A stretch of DNA of 33,449 bases from positions 1 through 33,449 of the forward strand of contig JAFCZU010000017.1 in the NCBI GenBank assembly GCA_019314185.1, read 5' to 3'. Below are positions 1-8,456 of the stretch, piece after piece. How positions within the stretch are numbered: position 1 is the stretch's first letter; each line of letters starts with the position of its first letter. Under the pieces are notes generated by a model. The model made no database searches, had not been told where the DNA came from, and was given only the letters and a program-made list of their open reading frames with translations. This DNA is from Deltaproteobacteria bacterium. Lineage in GTDB: Bacteria > Desulfobacterota > Desulfobacteria > Desulfobacterales > ETH-SRB1. A program made the position numbers and the translations under genes.

Positions 1-4
1 TGTA

Positions 5-235
5 ATGCCAATTTATGAATATCATTGTAATAATTGTGACCGGAATTTTGAAGTTCTGGTTTTTGGGAAAGAAAAACCGAGCTGCCCTTCATGCAGCAGC
101 AAGAAGATCAGCAGGCTTATGTCTGCCTGCGGCTTTATGAGCAAAGGAAGCGGCGGTGAAACAGTTAAAAGTTCTGCTACAGACTCATCATGCAGCGGAT
201 GCACAGCCACCAGTTGCTCAACATGTGGTCACTGA
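5..235 (+). CDS. FmdB-family zinc ribbon protein
   Basis: A 76-aa protein opening MPIYEYHCNNCDRNFEVL, the typical start of FmdB/CxxC_CxxC_SSSS small zinc-ribbon proteins. Two CxxC knuckles (CNNC near residues 8-11 and CPSC near 27-30) are followed by SSKKISRLMS, as in the family, so one zinc ion is probably bound. The tail is rich in Ser, Gly and Cys and ends in Cys-Gly-His, common in deltaproteobacterial members. The family is called regulatory after the FmdB protein of formamidase/amidase operons, but its molecular role is not established. It lies upstream of hemC with a 106-nt gap, so co-transcription is possible but not shown. The family call is confident; no specific function is claimed. 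Confidence 0.9.
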   Translation: MPIYEYHCNNCDRNFEVLVFGKEKPSCPSCSSKKISRLMSACGFMSKGSGGETVKSSATDSSCSGCTATSCSTCGH

Positions 236-251
236 GAACAAATTAAAAGAT

Positions 252-279
252 GAACGTCGAACATCGAACGTCGAATAAT
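252..279. repeat. Short 7-bp tandem repeat between fmdB-like gene and hemC
   Basis: GAACGTC, GAACATC and GAACGTC follow one another, then a degenerate fourth unit (GAATAAT). It lies in the 106-nt gap upstream of hemC. It resembles the short dispersed intergenic repeats found elsewhere in this window. No function is visible. Confidence 0.6.
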
Positions 280-341
280 GATGTCGCTTCGCTATTTAAA
301 TTATTTTAAAATCAAATAAAAAAACATAATTGTACTATACA

Positions 342-1271
342 ATGAAAAAAAACATTAAGATCGGAACAAGAGGAAGCAACCTGGCTTTATGGCAGGCCCG
401 CTGGGTACAATCAACCCTTCAAACAATTCATCCCTCTTTTTCCTTTGAAATCGTAACAATAAAGACAAAAGGTGACAAGATCTTAGACGTTCCACTTGCA
501 AAGGTCGGAGGAAAAGGGCTTTTTGTAAAGGAAATCGAAGAAGCGCTTTTAGATAAACGCATTGATCTTGCTGTTCACAGCATGAAGGATATGCCCGCTG
601 AAGTGCCTGATGGGCTTTGTATCGGCGCGGTTCCGGAACGTGAATCCCCGCAGGATGTTCTTATTTCTCAAAAAGGGGTTTTATTTTCAGAACTTTCCAC
701 AGGGGCCGGCATAGGCACCAGCAGTCTTCGTCGCAGCTCCCAACTTTTACACTTAAGGCCGGATCTGAAAATATTGCCGTTACGCGGAAATCTTGGCACC
801 CGCCTGAAAAAAGTCAAAGCAGGGGATATGGATGCTATAATTCTTGCGGCAGCCGGTGTAAAACGGCTTGGCTTTGAAAACAGAATAACGGAATACATAG
901 ATGAAAATATAATGTTGCCGGCAGTAGGTCAAGGGGCCTTGTGTATCGAGATTCGGGAAAATGATCCTGTAATCAAACCCCTAATAGCAACCCTGGATCA
1001 TAGGCAAACAAAAAAGGTAGTTTCAGGGGAGCGGGCTTTTTTGCATCGCCTGGAGGGAGGCTGCCAGGTACCGATTGCAGCCCATGGTAAAATTGAGAAT
1101 AATATATTTACCTTGAACGGGCTTGTCGCAACAATAGACGGCAAAGTCATAATAAAGGACACAGTATCTGGATCTATTGACAATGCTGAGAGCATTGGGA
1201 TACAGCTTGCGGAAAATCTTATTTCAATGGGGGCAAAAGAAATACTGGAAAATCTGAAAAATAATCTTTAA
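342..1271 (+). CDS. hemC: Hydroxymethylbilane synthase (porphobilinogen deaminase)
   Basis: Cytoplasmic enzyme that polymerises four porphobilinogens to hydroxymethylbilane, using a covalently bound dipyrromethane cofactor. The 309-aa length matches the family (E. coli about 313). Visible signatures are IGTRGSNLALWQA at the N-terminus, GLFVKEIEEALL and DLAVHSMKDMPAEVPDGL in the catalytic domain, and the cofactor-attachment motif EGGCQVPIAAHG, with the cysteine at residue 241. The reading frame can be extended four codons to a TTG at 330, but the ATG at 342 gives the usual MKKxIKIGTRGS start and is preferred; no strong ribosome binding site precedes either. The next gene, cobA-hemD, supplies the following steps, so this is a heme/siroheme block, although a repeat-filled 353-nt gap separates them. 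Confidence 0.97.
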   Translation: MKKNIKIGTRGSNLALWQARWVQSTLQTIHPSFSFEIVTIKTKGDKILDVPLAKVGGKGLFVKEIEEALLDKRIDLAVHSMKDMPAEVPDGLCIGAVPERESPQDVLISQKGVLFSELSTGAGIGTSSLRRSSQLLHLRPDLKILPLRGNLGTRLKKVKAGDMDAIILAAAGVKRLGFENRITEYIDENIMLPAVGQGALCIEIRENDPVIKPLIATLDHRQTKKVVSGERAFLHRLEGGCQVPIAAHGKIENNIFTLNGLVATIDGKVIIKDTVSGSIDNAESIGIQLAENLISMGAKEILENLKNNL

Positions 1272-1272
1272 C

Positions 1273-1602
1273 TGTTCAGCCGCAGATTTACACAGATGAA
1301 CGCAGATAGATTGAAATACAACCTATCTTAAGCGATTAGCTGTTAGCAATTAGCTCTTATTGTTTTGGGTGGTTACCAGTAATTCAATTTTCACCCATTG
1401 GGTGAAATCCTGATTTTTAGCAATATATTGAAAGTGTTGTGCTAATGGCTAATTGCTCATTTCAGATAAAAATTATATTATATATTTTAGTGACTGGTTT
1501 ATTACAATAAAAGAAAAAACATCAGTGATGATCAGCGTAGATCGGCGGCTGAATATTTACCTGCTTTTATTGAAAACCTCTGTGATCTCTGTGGTAAGAA
1601 TT
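1273..1602. repeat. Inverted pair of dispersed intergenic repeats flanking the hemC-cobA gap
   Basis: The sequence TTCAGCCGCAGATTTACACA at 1275-1294 continues to about 1307 and reappears in inverted, diverged form at about 1520-1555. A third partial copy lies at 21437-21455 after ispG. A second motif of the type ACCACAGAGATCACAGAG is present in inverted orientation at about 1581-1602 and in direct orientation at 21385-21412. Between the two inverted arms sits the separate structured element at 1336-1465. Intergenic repeats of this kind are common in deltaproteobacterial genomes; their function is unknown. Confidence 0.6.
1336..1465 (+). repeat. MITE-like structured repeat, copy 1
   Basis: About 125 bp that align with a second copy at 14061-14186 in the same orientation. 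Shared blocks include TTAGCTGTTAGC, TTAGCTCTTATT, GGGTGGTTACCA, TTTTCACCCATTGGGT, TTTAGCA and TTGTTGTGCTAA. In the middle is a perfect palindrome, TTTCACCCATTGGGTGAAA (1389-1407, 9-bp arms around one T). The ends are imperfectly inverted: left AGCAATTAGCTC against right GCTAATTGCTC. No coding potential is visible. It behaves like a small non-autonomous element or a structured RNA. Confidence 0.75.
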
Positions 1603-1624
1603 TTTTACAACGAATCGAAATATT

Positions 1625-3157
1625 ATGATGAAAACAATTAAAGGTAAAGTATATCTTGTCGGCGCAGGACCAGGCGATCCTGGATTAATTACCGTCAAGG
1701 GCTTGGAATGCATCAAAAATGCAGATGTAATAATTTATGATTATCTTGCATCGCCTGTTCTTCTTAAACATGCCGGGGGAAATGCCGAAATTATATATGT
1801 TGGCAAAAAAGGGAGCAACCATACGCTGCCCCAAGATAAAATAAGCGATCTCATAGTGGAAAAAGCAAGCATGGGTTTAACTGTTGCACGGCTAAAAGGC
1901 GGAGACCCTTTTATTTTTGGCCGTGGAGCCGAAGAAGCTGAGGAGCTAATCGAGGCTGGGATACCTTTTGAGGTGGTGCCGGGCGTAACCTCTGCAATAG
2001 CCGCTCCCGCCTATGCAGGAATTCCGCTGACTCATAGAAGCTTTACTTCTACAGTTGCCTTTGTCACCGGTCATGAAGATCCTACCAAAGAAAAATCAAA
2101 TATAGACTGGACATCTCTTGTAAAGGGCTTGGGTACTATAGTGTTTCTGATGGGGGTTAAAAACCTTCCCAATATCACAAAGCAGCTCATCAGCCATGGC
2201 ATGCAAAGCAATATGTCTGTAGCTCTGGTTCAATGGGGCACAACCTCAAGGCAATTCACTGTTTCCGGCACACTTGATAACATTGTTGAACGCGTTAAAT
2301 CTGCCGGGCTTAAGTCACCGGCGATAATTGTAGTGGGCGGGGTAGTAAAATTAAGAGAAACAATGAAATGGTTTGAAAACAGGCCGCTGTCGGGAAAAAG
2401 AATCGTTGTAACCAGGGCGAGGGAACAGGCGAGCGATCTGGTAAAGCTCCTTTCCGATCTTGGAGCAGAATGTCTGGAATGCCCGACGATAAAGATCGTT
2501 CCGCCGGATGACTGGAACCCTCTCGATGCGGCAATTAAAAATATTGCCACATACGACTGGCTGGTTTTTACAAGCGTAAACGGCGTAAGCGCTTTTTTTA
2601 AGCGGTTGTTTAAAAACAATATGGATGTGCGTTCTTTGGGAAAGTTACGCACAGCATCCATAGGCCCGGCAACCGCAAAAAGAATGTTTGATTTTGGATT
2701 AACAAGCGATATTGTGCCAAAAAGTTACAGAGCGGAATCCGTTATCGAGGCGTTTGCGAATGAAGACATAAAGGGAAAAAGGATACTGCTGCCCCGCGCA
2801 AAGGAAGCGAGGCCGATTCTTCCTGTAGAACTGGCAAAAATGGGGGCTACAGTCGATGAAATAACCGCATATTGCACAAAAGGGGTTCGAGATAATGCAG
2901 AGCTTCTGTTGTCGCGGCTTCAAGAAGGCACAATAGATCTTATAACTTTTACAAGTTCATCTACTGTAAAAAATTTCCATGCACTAATACCACCAGTAAA
3001 GTTCAATGATCTGATGAAAGGCATAACAGTTGCCAGCATAGGCCCGATAACCGCCGATACCGCAAAAGATCTGGGGTTTGATGTTCATATCGTCGCCGAA
3101 TCCTTCACAATACCAGGGTTAGGCGAAGCAATTAAGCAATTCTATAATCAGAAATAA
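1625..3157 (+). CDS. cobA-hemD: Uroporphyrinogen-III C-methyltransferase / uroporphyrinogen-III synthase fusion
   Basis: A 510-aa bifunctional protein. Residues about 5-250 are a SAM-dependent uroporphyrinogen-III methyltransferase: VYLVGAGPGDPGLIT at the start, RLKGGDPFIFGRG in the SAM/substrate site, then EVVPGVTSAIAAPAYAGIPL and the tail AIIVVGGVV. Residues about 255-510 are a HemD domain (GKRIVVTRAREQASDL, DWLVFTSVNGVSAFF, ITFTSSSTVKNF, ASIGPITADTAKDLG). Together they cyclise hydroxymethylbilane to uroporphyrinogen III and methylate it to precorrin-2, feeding siroheme, cobalamin or alternative heme synthesis. Such fusions are common in deltaproteobacteria and Firmicutes. ATG codons at 1625 and 1628 are both possible starts. 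It lies downstream of hemC, which makes its substrate. Confidence 0.96.
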   Translation: MMKTIKGKVYLVGAGPGDPGLITVKGLECIKNADVIIYDYLASPVLLKHAGGNAEIIYVGKKGSNHTLPQDKISDLIVEKASMGLTVARLKGGDPFIFGRGAEEAEELIEAGIPFEVVPGVTSAIAAPAYAGIPLTHRSFTSTVAFVTGHEDPTKEKSNIDWTSLVKGLGTIVFLMGVKNLPNITKQLISHGMQSNMSVALVQWGTTSRQFTVSGTLDNIVERVKSAGLKSPAIIVVGGVVKLRETMKWFENRPLSGKRIVVTRAREQASDLVKLLSDLGAECLECPTIKIVPPDDWNPLDAAIKNIATYDWLVFTSVNGVSAFFKRLFKNNMDVRSLGKLRTASIGPATAKRMFDFGLTSDIVPKSYRAESVIEAFANEDIKGKRILLPRAKEARPILPVELAKMGATVDEITAYCTKGVRDNAELLLSRLQEGTIDLITFTSSSTVKNFHALIPPVKFNDLMKGITVASIGPITADTAKDLGFDVHIVAESFTIPGLGEAIKQFYNQK

Positions 3158-3330
3158 GCTCACTATCTTGAACTTTCTCTGCCACGAAATCCCCTTAAAT
3201 CTCCCCTCCACCTGTTTCTTTCGGAGTTTGTATGTTAACGACCGAAATTTAGTCTTTGTAAGCGCAGCTATAATATGTAAAATATAAATTAAACGTAACT
3301 ACAATAAACCAGGCGCGAAGACACAAAGGA

Positions 3331-3358
3331 TAGAGAGTTTATACATATAAACTCTCTA
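3331..3358. other. Perfect 13-bp inverted repeat (hairpin) after cobA-hemD
   Basis: TAGAGAGTTTATA, a CA spacer, then TATAAACTCTCTA form a perfect 28-nt palindrome apart from the two central bases. It is about 175 nt past the cobA-hemD stop. No T-run follows, so it is not a classical intrinsic terminator. A regulatory hairpin or repeat-derived structure is possible. The preceding bases (GGCGCGAAGACACAAAGGA) resemble another dispersed-repeat type. Confidence 0.6.
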
Positions 3359-3499
3359 TGAATTTACTGCAATATCAGAGAGTTAAATTTTTCAGGCATT
3401 CCTTTCATCTTAATTCCCTTCAAAAGATCGTCTTAATACTTACAGGCAGCTGGGTATTATTTTTAAAAAATTGGCTGGGTATACCCGTTCCTGCTGTGA

Positions 3500-3935
3500 A
3501 TAAATGTATCAATTTATCTGAGCGTTATAGAACAACTCCAATTGCGAACAGAAAGAATAGAAACACACTATATTAGTGATATTTATGGCAATGTAAAAAA
3601 CAGGTTGGAGTATGGAATACAAAAGCTTAATGGAAAGAATTATCACTTTTACACTAAGGTTATTTACCCATCAATGGAACATCCTGTAACAAAACACTTA
3701 TTTGAAGAGGGCTATATTGCTGTGTAAAATATTTGGAAGGGTAAAAGGAACCAGTAGTTCGTTTATAGTTAGTATTGCTTACCTTGAAGATATATCAAAT
3801 AGCGGATATCCTTGCTTAGAATGGAAAGATAAAGATAAATTAACAGAAGATCAAAAACAATATATTAAAGATTTTAGCGAAAGATTTATAGAGTTATTCG
3901 ACGTGATGGAATACACTAAACTCGGGATAAAATAA
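3500..3935 (+). pseudogene. Broken hypothetical gene (frameshifted)
   Basis: Two adjacent open segments in different frames look like one protein. The first (3500-3727) includes YISDIYGNVKNRLEYGIQKL and KVIYPSMEHPVTKHLFEEGY. The second continues from about 3722 with KIFGRVKGTSSSFIVSIAYL and ends DFSERFIELFDVMEYTKLGIK at 3935. Joining them near 3720 gives a reasonable globular composition of about 140 residues, whereas each alone lacks a convincing start and ribosome binding site. I do not recognise the family. It may be a remnant of a transferred gene, a small intact gene with a sequencing error, or chance frames. No neighbour suggests a function. Confidence 0.4.
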
Positions 3936-4366
3936 GAGATCAAACATCTCATTTTATCTGCAAAAATCCAGTTAAATCCCAGCAAAAACCATCAAACATC
4001 TCATCTTTAAAAACAACCCAAAATAATCAAACCCATATCACACGAGTCCCTGAATAGTCGCACAAAAGTATCACAAAAATATCCACAAATCCACCAACCA
4101 TAAATATCTCATCTTACCTGCCCCCTCTTAGTGATCTTTGCTCCCGCCAGAACATTTCCCTTGATCACGAACGATCCCGGTAAAAAAGAACCAAACAGTG
4201 TAATTTAAACACCTGCCATTCCCCTTGGCAAATGGCAAAACAGTTACGCTCCCAATATTGACGGCTTCGTAAAAAGTCTCTTGTGAAAGACTTTGAGCAT
4301 TTTGGGAAAAAAGCAATTAAGATGTTCATCGTTAAGAAATGCAAGCTGTTCTTTTTTTGCGCTTTT
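3936..4366. other. Gene-free stretch with short repeats
   Basis: No convincing gene is seen. A short motif of the form ATCAAACATCTCATTTT recurs at about 3939, 3991 and, diverged, 4101. GACGGCTTCGTAAAAAGTC near 4260-4278 is one of several related copies in the window (for example GGCGTCGTAAAAAGCTGTC near 20214-20232). The convergent transcripts of the region upstream and of metG meet here. No clear hairpin-plus-T-run terminator for metG was found. Confidence 0.5.
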
Positions 4367-6289
4367 TTATGAAACCGGAGTTCCGGGTTTTACCTTTCTG
4401 TCAACTGCCGATACAGCACATCCTTTTTCTTCAACAGCCGCTATCACCATCCCATTAGATTCTATGCCCATGAGTTTAACAGGCTTCAAATTCACAACAA
4501 CAATCACCTGCTTGCCTACCAGTTCCTCGGGGGTATAGCTCGCGGCAATTCCTGCTACAATGGTGCGTTTTTCTCCAATATCCACTTCTAACTTCAACAG
4601 CTTTTTTGCTTTTGGAATTGCTTCTGCATGAAGTACTGTAGCCACCCTGAAATCAACCTTGCTAAATGTTTCCATAGATATCTCAGATTTTATGGCAGGC
4701 GATATGGAAGCGGAAGTAGTCTGTTTACTATCCTTTTTCAAATCAACCCTTGGAAACAGAGTAATCGATTTCAGAAGCTTTGTACCAGGCTTAATTACTT
4801 TCCAAGTCTTGAGTTTGTCAAAACTGATAACCTTTTTACCTAAAAACATGTCCGGTTCAATTCCAAGATGCTTCTGTATCTTTGCTGATGTGTCCGGCAT
4901 AATAGGCGAAATCAAGCCGGATATTATTCCAAGCCCATTCAGAAGGTTATGGATAACTACTTCGAGCTGCTTTTTGCTGGATTTCTTCTTCGCAAGAACC
5001 CAGGGCGCTGTAATATCAACATATTTGTTCATGTGACCGATAAACCCCCATACAGCCAGCACAGCTTTATGAAAAGCAAAACTGTCCATGGCTTCCTCAA
5101 ATTGTGCGATAGCTCTTAATGCGTCAGACTCCAGATCAAGCTGCAACTCCTCCTCGACATCAGAATCAATATCAGGCACTATCCCGTTAAAATATTTATG
5201 GGCCATGACCAAAACCCGTGAAAACAAGTTTCCCAGATCATTTGCCAGATCAGCATTTATACGCTGCACAAACGCTTCTTCACTAAAGCTGGAGTCCAGT
5301 CCGAACACCATATCCCTCATCAGAAAAAATCTGAACGCATCAAGTCCGTAAACATCTTTCATCTGCAACGGCTCAATTACATTCCCAATACTTTTCGACA
5401 TCTTGCTTTGATCAACATTCCAGTATCCATGAACATTCAAATGTTTGTATATCGGAATGCCGGCAGCCTTGAGCATAATAGGCCAGTAAATACCATGGGG
5501 TTTAAGAATGTCTTTTGCCACAACGTGCTGAGCGTAAGGCCAAAACTTTTTATACAACTCTCCGTCAGGGTATCCTAATCCTGAAACATAGTTTAACAGG
5601 GCATCAAACCACACATATGTTACGTATTTATTATCAAAAGGCAGGGTAACACCCCATTGAAGGCGTGTTTTGGGACGGGAGATACAGAGATCTTCAAGAG
5701 GTTCTTTTAAAAAGGCCAGCACCTCGTTTCGATAGCGCTCCGGACGTATAAAATCAGGATTCTTTTTAATATGATCGATAAGCCAGTCCTGATAACGACT
5801 CATCTTGAAAAAGTAATTAGATTCCTTGATCTTTTCAGGCTCTGTTTTATGATCAGGGCATTTGCCGTCAACAAGTTCGCGCTCTGCATAAAAGCGTTCG
5901 CACCCAAAACAATACAGCCCTTCATATTCGCTGAAATAGATGTCACCGGAATCATATATTTTTTTCAGCATCATTTCCACAACAGCTATATGCGCCGAAT
6001 CGGTCGTACGTATAAAAAAATCGTATTTGATATTAAGTTCAGGCCACAGATCTTTAAACAGTCCGCTGATTTTATCTACATAGACCCGCGGACTGACATT
6101 TTCACTTCTGGCAGCGCGCACCACTTTATCACCATGTTCGTCGGTTCCTGTCATAAAATAAGTTTCCGCCCCGCGCATGGCATTAAACCGACATACAACA
6201 TCTGCAACCAAAGAAGTATATGCATGCCCAAGATGAGGTCTTGCATTAACATAGTAGATTGGAGTCGTAATATAAAATGGATTTGTCAT
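4367..6289 (-). CDS. metG: Methionyl-tRNA synthetase with C-terminal tRNA-binding domain
   Basis: A 640-aa class I aminoacyl-tRNA synthetase charging tRNA-Met. The HIGH motif appears as HLGH at residues 19-22 and KMSKS at about 296-300. A zinc knuckle CFGCERFYAERELVDGKCPDH lies near residues 125-150, and an anticodon-binding helical region follows. Residues about 535-640 form the EMAP/OB-fold tRNA-binding domain (VDFRVATVLHAEAIPKAKKL, KLMGIESNGMVIAA). Its ATG overlaps the ricT stop by 4 nt (ATGA), so it is the last gene of the lptD/holB operon and probably translationally coupled. The length is typical of enzymes with a fused C-terminal domain. Confidence 0.97.
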   Translation of the reverse strand: MTNPFYITTPIYYVNARPHLGHAYTSLVADVVCRFNAMRGAETYFMTGTDEHGDKVVRAARSENVSPRVYVDKISGLFKDLWPELNIKYDFFIRTTDSAHIAVVEMMLKKIYDSGDIYFSEYEGLYCFGCERFYAERELVDGKCPDHKTEPEKIKESNYFFKMSRYQDWLIDHIKKNPDFIRPERYRNEVLAFLKEPLEDLCISRPKTRLQWGVTLPFDNKYVTYVWFDALLNYVSGLGYPDGELYKKFWPYAQHVVAKDILKPHGIYWPIMLKAAGIPIYKHLNVHGYWNVDQSKMSKSIGNVIEPLQMKDVYGLDAFRFFLMRDMVFGLDSSFSEEAFVQRINADLANDLGNLFSRVLVMAHKYFNGIVPDIDSDVEEELQLDLESDALRAIAQFEEAMDSFAFHKAVLAVWGFIGHMNKYVDITAPWVLAKKKSSKKQLEVVIHNLLNGLGIISGLISPIMPDTSAKIQKHLGIEPDMFLGKKVISFDKLKTWKVIKPGTKLLKSITLFPRVDLKKDSKQTTSASISPAIKSEISMETFSKVDFRVATVLHAEAIPKAKKLLKLEVDIGEKRTIVAGIAASYTPEELVGKQVIVVVNLKPVKLMGIESNGMVIAAVEEKGCAVSAVDRKVKPGTPVS

Positions 6290-7095
6290 TTATGCTCCTG
6301 TATAATTTCGTCTAATCCTATTTCAAGTTCCTGCCCGTCATTCAACCTTATAGTTAGATGGTTGCTTATTACATTATTACGCAAAACCTTTCCCTTACCT
6401 TTTTTTGTCATTACCACTTTGTTTGTTTTTGGAAACTTTTTTTTTAATTCTTTATATGTTTCATTTTCAAATGTCAGGCAGCACATCAGCCTACCGCACA
6501 AACCGGAGATCTTGGTTGGATTTAAGGAAAGGTTCTGGTTTTTTGCCATACGTATGGAAACAGGTTCGAATTTCTCGATAAATGCTGAACAACAAACAAC
6601 GCGTCCACATCTTCCCATGCCGCTGCAAATCTTGGCTTTATACCGAATCCCTACCTGCCGCATTTCTATCCTGACACCAAGCTCTTTTATCAACATTTTC
6701 ACAAGCTTTCTGAAATCGACACGACCTTCTGATGTGAAAAAAAAGGTCAGCTTGCTTCCATCAAAAGAACTTTCAACGGAAAAAAGATGCATTATCAACT
6801 TTAGCTTTTTGATACACTTAAAACAGTAGGCCTCTGCTAATTTTTCAACCTTACAATTTTTCTCCCATTGACAAAGGTCCTTTTCATTGAATAGACGAAA
6901 TACCTTTTTCAACAGTCTGCCATATTGTTGTTCGTCAAAGGGTTTTGGCGGCACAACAACTGTCCCAAGACCAAGCCCCTGGTCTGTCTCAACAATCACA
7001 CGATCTCCGCATTTAAGCACAAAAGCGCCGCTATCAAAATCGTAAACCTTGCCGGTTGGTTTAAATCTAATCTTAACAATCTTTTTCATAATCAT
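6286..7095 (-). CDS. ricT: PSP1-domain (RicT/YaaT-like) protein
   Basis: A 269-aa PSP1 family protein. Visible features are an N-terminal KIVKIRFKPTGKVYDFDSG strand region, GDRVIVETDQGLGLGTVV, and the conserved cysteine-rich stretch MGRCGRVVCCSAF followed by KISGLCGRLMCCLTFE. Those cysteines are characteristic of RicT/YaaT; in Bacillus, RicT with RicA and RicF forms an Fe-S-containing complex that affects RNase Y-dependent RNA processing, sporulation and competence. The role in Gram-negatives is not settled. Gene order supports the call: yaaT lies beside holB in Firmicutes too. The start overlaps the holB stop by 4 nt, and metG overlaps downstream. Confidence 0.9.
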   Translation of the reverse strand: MIMKKIVKIRFKPTGKVYDFDSGAFVLKCGDRVIVETDQGLGLGTVVVPPKPFDEQQYGRLLKKVFRLFNEKDLCQWEKNCKVEKLAEAYCFKCIKKLKLIMHLFSVESSFDGSKLTFFFTSEGRVDFRKLVKMLIKELGVRIEMRQVGIRYKAKICSGMGRCGRVVCCSAFIEKFEPVSIRMAKNQNLSLNPTKISGLCGRLMCCLTFENETYKELKKKFPKTNKVVMTKKGKGKVLRNNVISNHLTIRLNDGQELEIGLDEIIQEHK

Positions 7096-8099
7096 CCAAA
7101 CGCCAGTCTCATTATCAACAGTTCTAACGTTAATTTCAAATTGGCTTTAGCCTCAATGTTTCTCTGTGCTGCCTGCACAGCTTCAATTTTTGAAAGAAGC
7201 GACTTTACGTCGATCTGCTGTGAAGCACAGTGAACTTTGTCGATCAAGTCTCTGTTTATAATTTTTTCAGGAGAATATTTATATATTACAAGGTCTCTCA
7301 ACCAGAAAAGCATAACTTCCAGGAAATCAGAAATCGCTGATTTGTTTTTTGACAATCTTTCAGCATATGCCAGAAGCAAGCCAATTGGTTGCATCGGCAT
7401 GGTTTTCGGCATATCTAAACCAATGGCATTTATCAACCATCTTCTCTGTTCCTGCCAATTCGTTTTGTGTAATGACTTAACCATAGAAAGAGCCCTGGAC
7501 AAACTCCCGTCTGCTATATTCGCCACCACTGCCGCTTCTTCAACACCGACCCTTTCTTTGTCTATGAGCACCTTTACAATATTGTCTGTGGAAATAGGAT
7601 TAAACCTGACATGCTGACATCGAGAAACAATTGTCGCAAGAAGATCGGATGACTGAATAGCAGTTAATATCAGAATTGTTCTGGCCGGGGGTTCCTCTAA
7701 TACCTTAAGAAGGGCATTACCTGCTGAAGGATTCATGGCCTGGGCATCTGATATAATTACCACACGCAGCCTCGCTTCATAAGGTTTCATGGCAAGAATA
7801 TGACAAAGAGAGCGAATCTGGGCTATCTTTATATAAGAACCAGTTGGCGAAACAGTAATAATGTCAGGATGGTTTTTTGATTTAATCTTCAAGCATGACT
7901 TACAACTGCCGCATGGCTCTGTATCAAGCTCTTTATTTAGACAGTTACATGCCATGGCAAAAGTCATGGCTGTAACGCGTTTACCCACACCTCGCTTTCC
8001 TGTAAAAAGAAAGGCATTAGGAATATGTCCTGTTTTAAGACAAGCTGTTAAAATGCGTTTCGGATGTTCCTGATTTATTATTAACTTAAACCCAAACAC
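7092..8099 (-). CDS. holB: DNA polymerase III subunit delta-prime
   Basis: A 335-aa clamp-loader subunit of the replicative polymerase. It has the Walker-A-like GKRGVGKR, the zinc-binding cysteines of the clamp-loader AAA+ module (CNCLNKELDTEPCGSCKSC), IISDAQAMNPSAGNALLK and EEPPARTILIL around the Walker B/sensor region, and the SRC motif in IVSRCQHVRF, where the arginine acts as the finger towards the neighbouring subunit. The chosen start is GTG at 8099, giving the usual F-x-x-I-I-x-Q-x-x-P-K-R-I-L opening. It begins 4 nt after the HU-like stop and overlaps ricT by 4 nt, so it is in one transcription unit with them. Confidence 0.95.
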   Translation of the reverse strand: MFGFKLIINQEHPKRILTACLKTGHIPNAFLFTGKRGVGKRVTAMTFAMACNCLNKELDTEPCGSCKSCLKIKSKNHPDIITVSPTGSYIKIAQIRSLCHILAMKPYEARLRVVIISDAQAMNPSAGNALLKVLEEPPARTILILTAIQSSDLLATIVSRCQHVRFNPISTDNIVKVLIDKERVGVEEAAVVANIADGSLSRALSMVKSLHKTNWQEQRRWLINAIGLDMPKTMPMQPIGLLLAYAERLSKNKSAISDFLEVMLFWLRDLVIYKYSPEKIINRDLIDKVHCASQQIDVKSLLSKIEAVQAAQRNIEAKANLKLTLELLIMRLAFG

Positions 8100-8103
8100 A
8101 GAT

Positions 8104-8379
8104 TTATAGATCTACACGTTCTTTTAATTCTTTTCCGGCTTTGAAAAACGGGAGTTTTTTGGGTATTATAGAAACTTTTTCTCCAGTTTTTGGGTTTCTA
8201 CCTGTATAGCCTTCATATTCTTTTACAAAAAAACTGCAAAGTCCCCGAATTTCGACCCGTTCTCCCTGAGCAAGAGTATCTGCCATGCTGTCAAAAAATA
8301 CTTGAACCACTCTCGCTGCTTCTGCTTTTGAAATGTTCACCTCTTTTTTTAAGGCAGAGATGGTCTCCAATTTGTTCAT
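8104..8379 (-). CDS. HU/IHF-family DNA-binding protein
   Basis: A 91-aa nucleoid-associated protein with the standard HU/IHF architecture: two N-terminal helices (LETISALKKEVNISKAEAAR), a beta saddle, and the DNA-bending arm GRNPKTGEKVSIIPKKLPFF containing the diagnostic RNPKTG and proline. A strong AAAGGAGG ribosome binding site stands just before the ATG. It sits immediately upstream of holB and about 70 nt after the NusG paralogue. From sequence alone it cannot be assigned to HU or to an IHF subunit. Confidence 0.95.
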   Translation of the reverse strand: MNKLETISALKKEVNISKAEAARVVQVFFDSMADTLAQGERVEIRGLCSFFVKEYEGYTGRNPKTGEKVSIIPKKLPFFKAGKELKERVDL

Positions 8380-8456
8380 ATATATCCTCCTTTACAATAG
8401 CTAATATGCTGTATTAGATAAATTTTATTACCCAAACTCGATAACAAGTCAAGCAA

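Noticed and set aside
5771..6829. 352-codon open frame on the plus strand opposite metG and ricT
   Set aside because: It is antisense to two well-supported genes in a tight operon, has low-complexity hydrophobic/aromatic composition, and no ribosome binding site or family resemblance.
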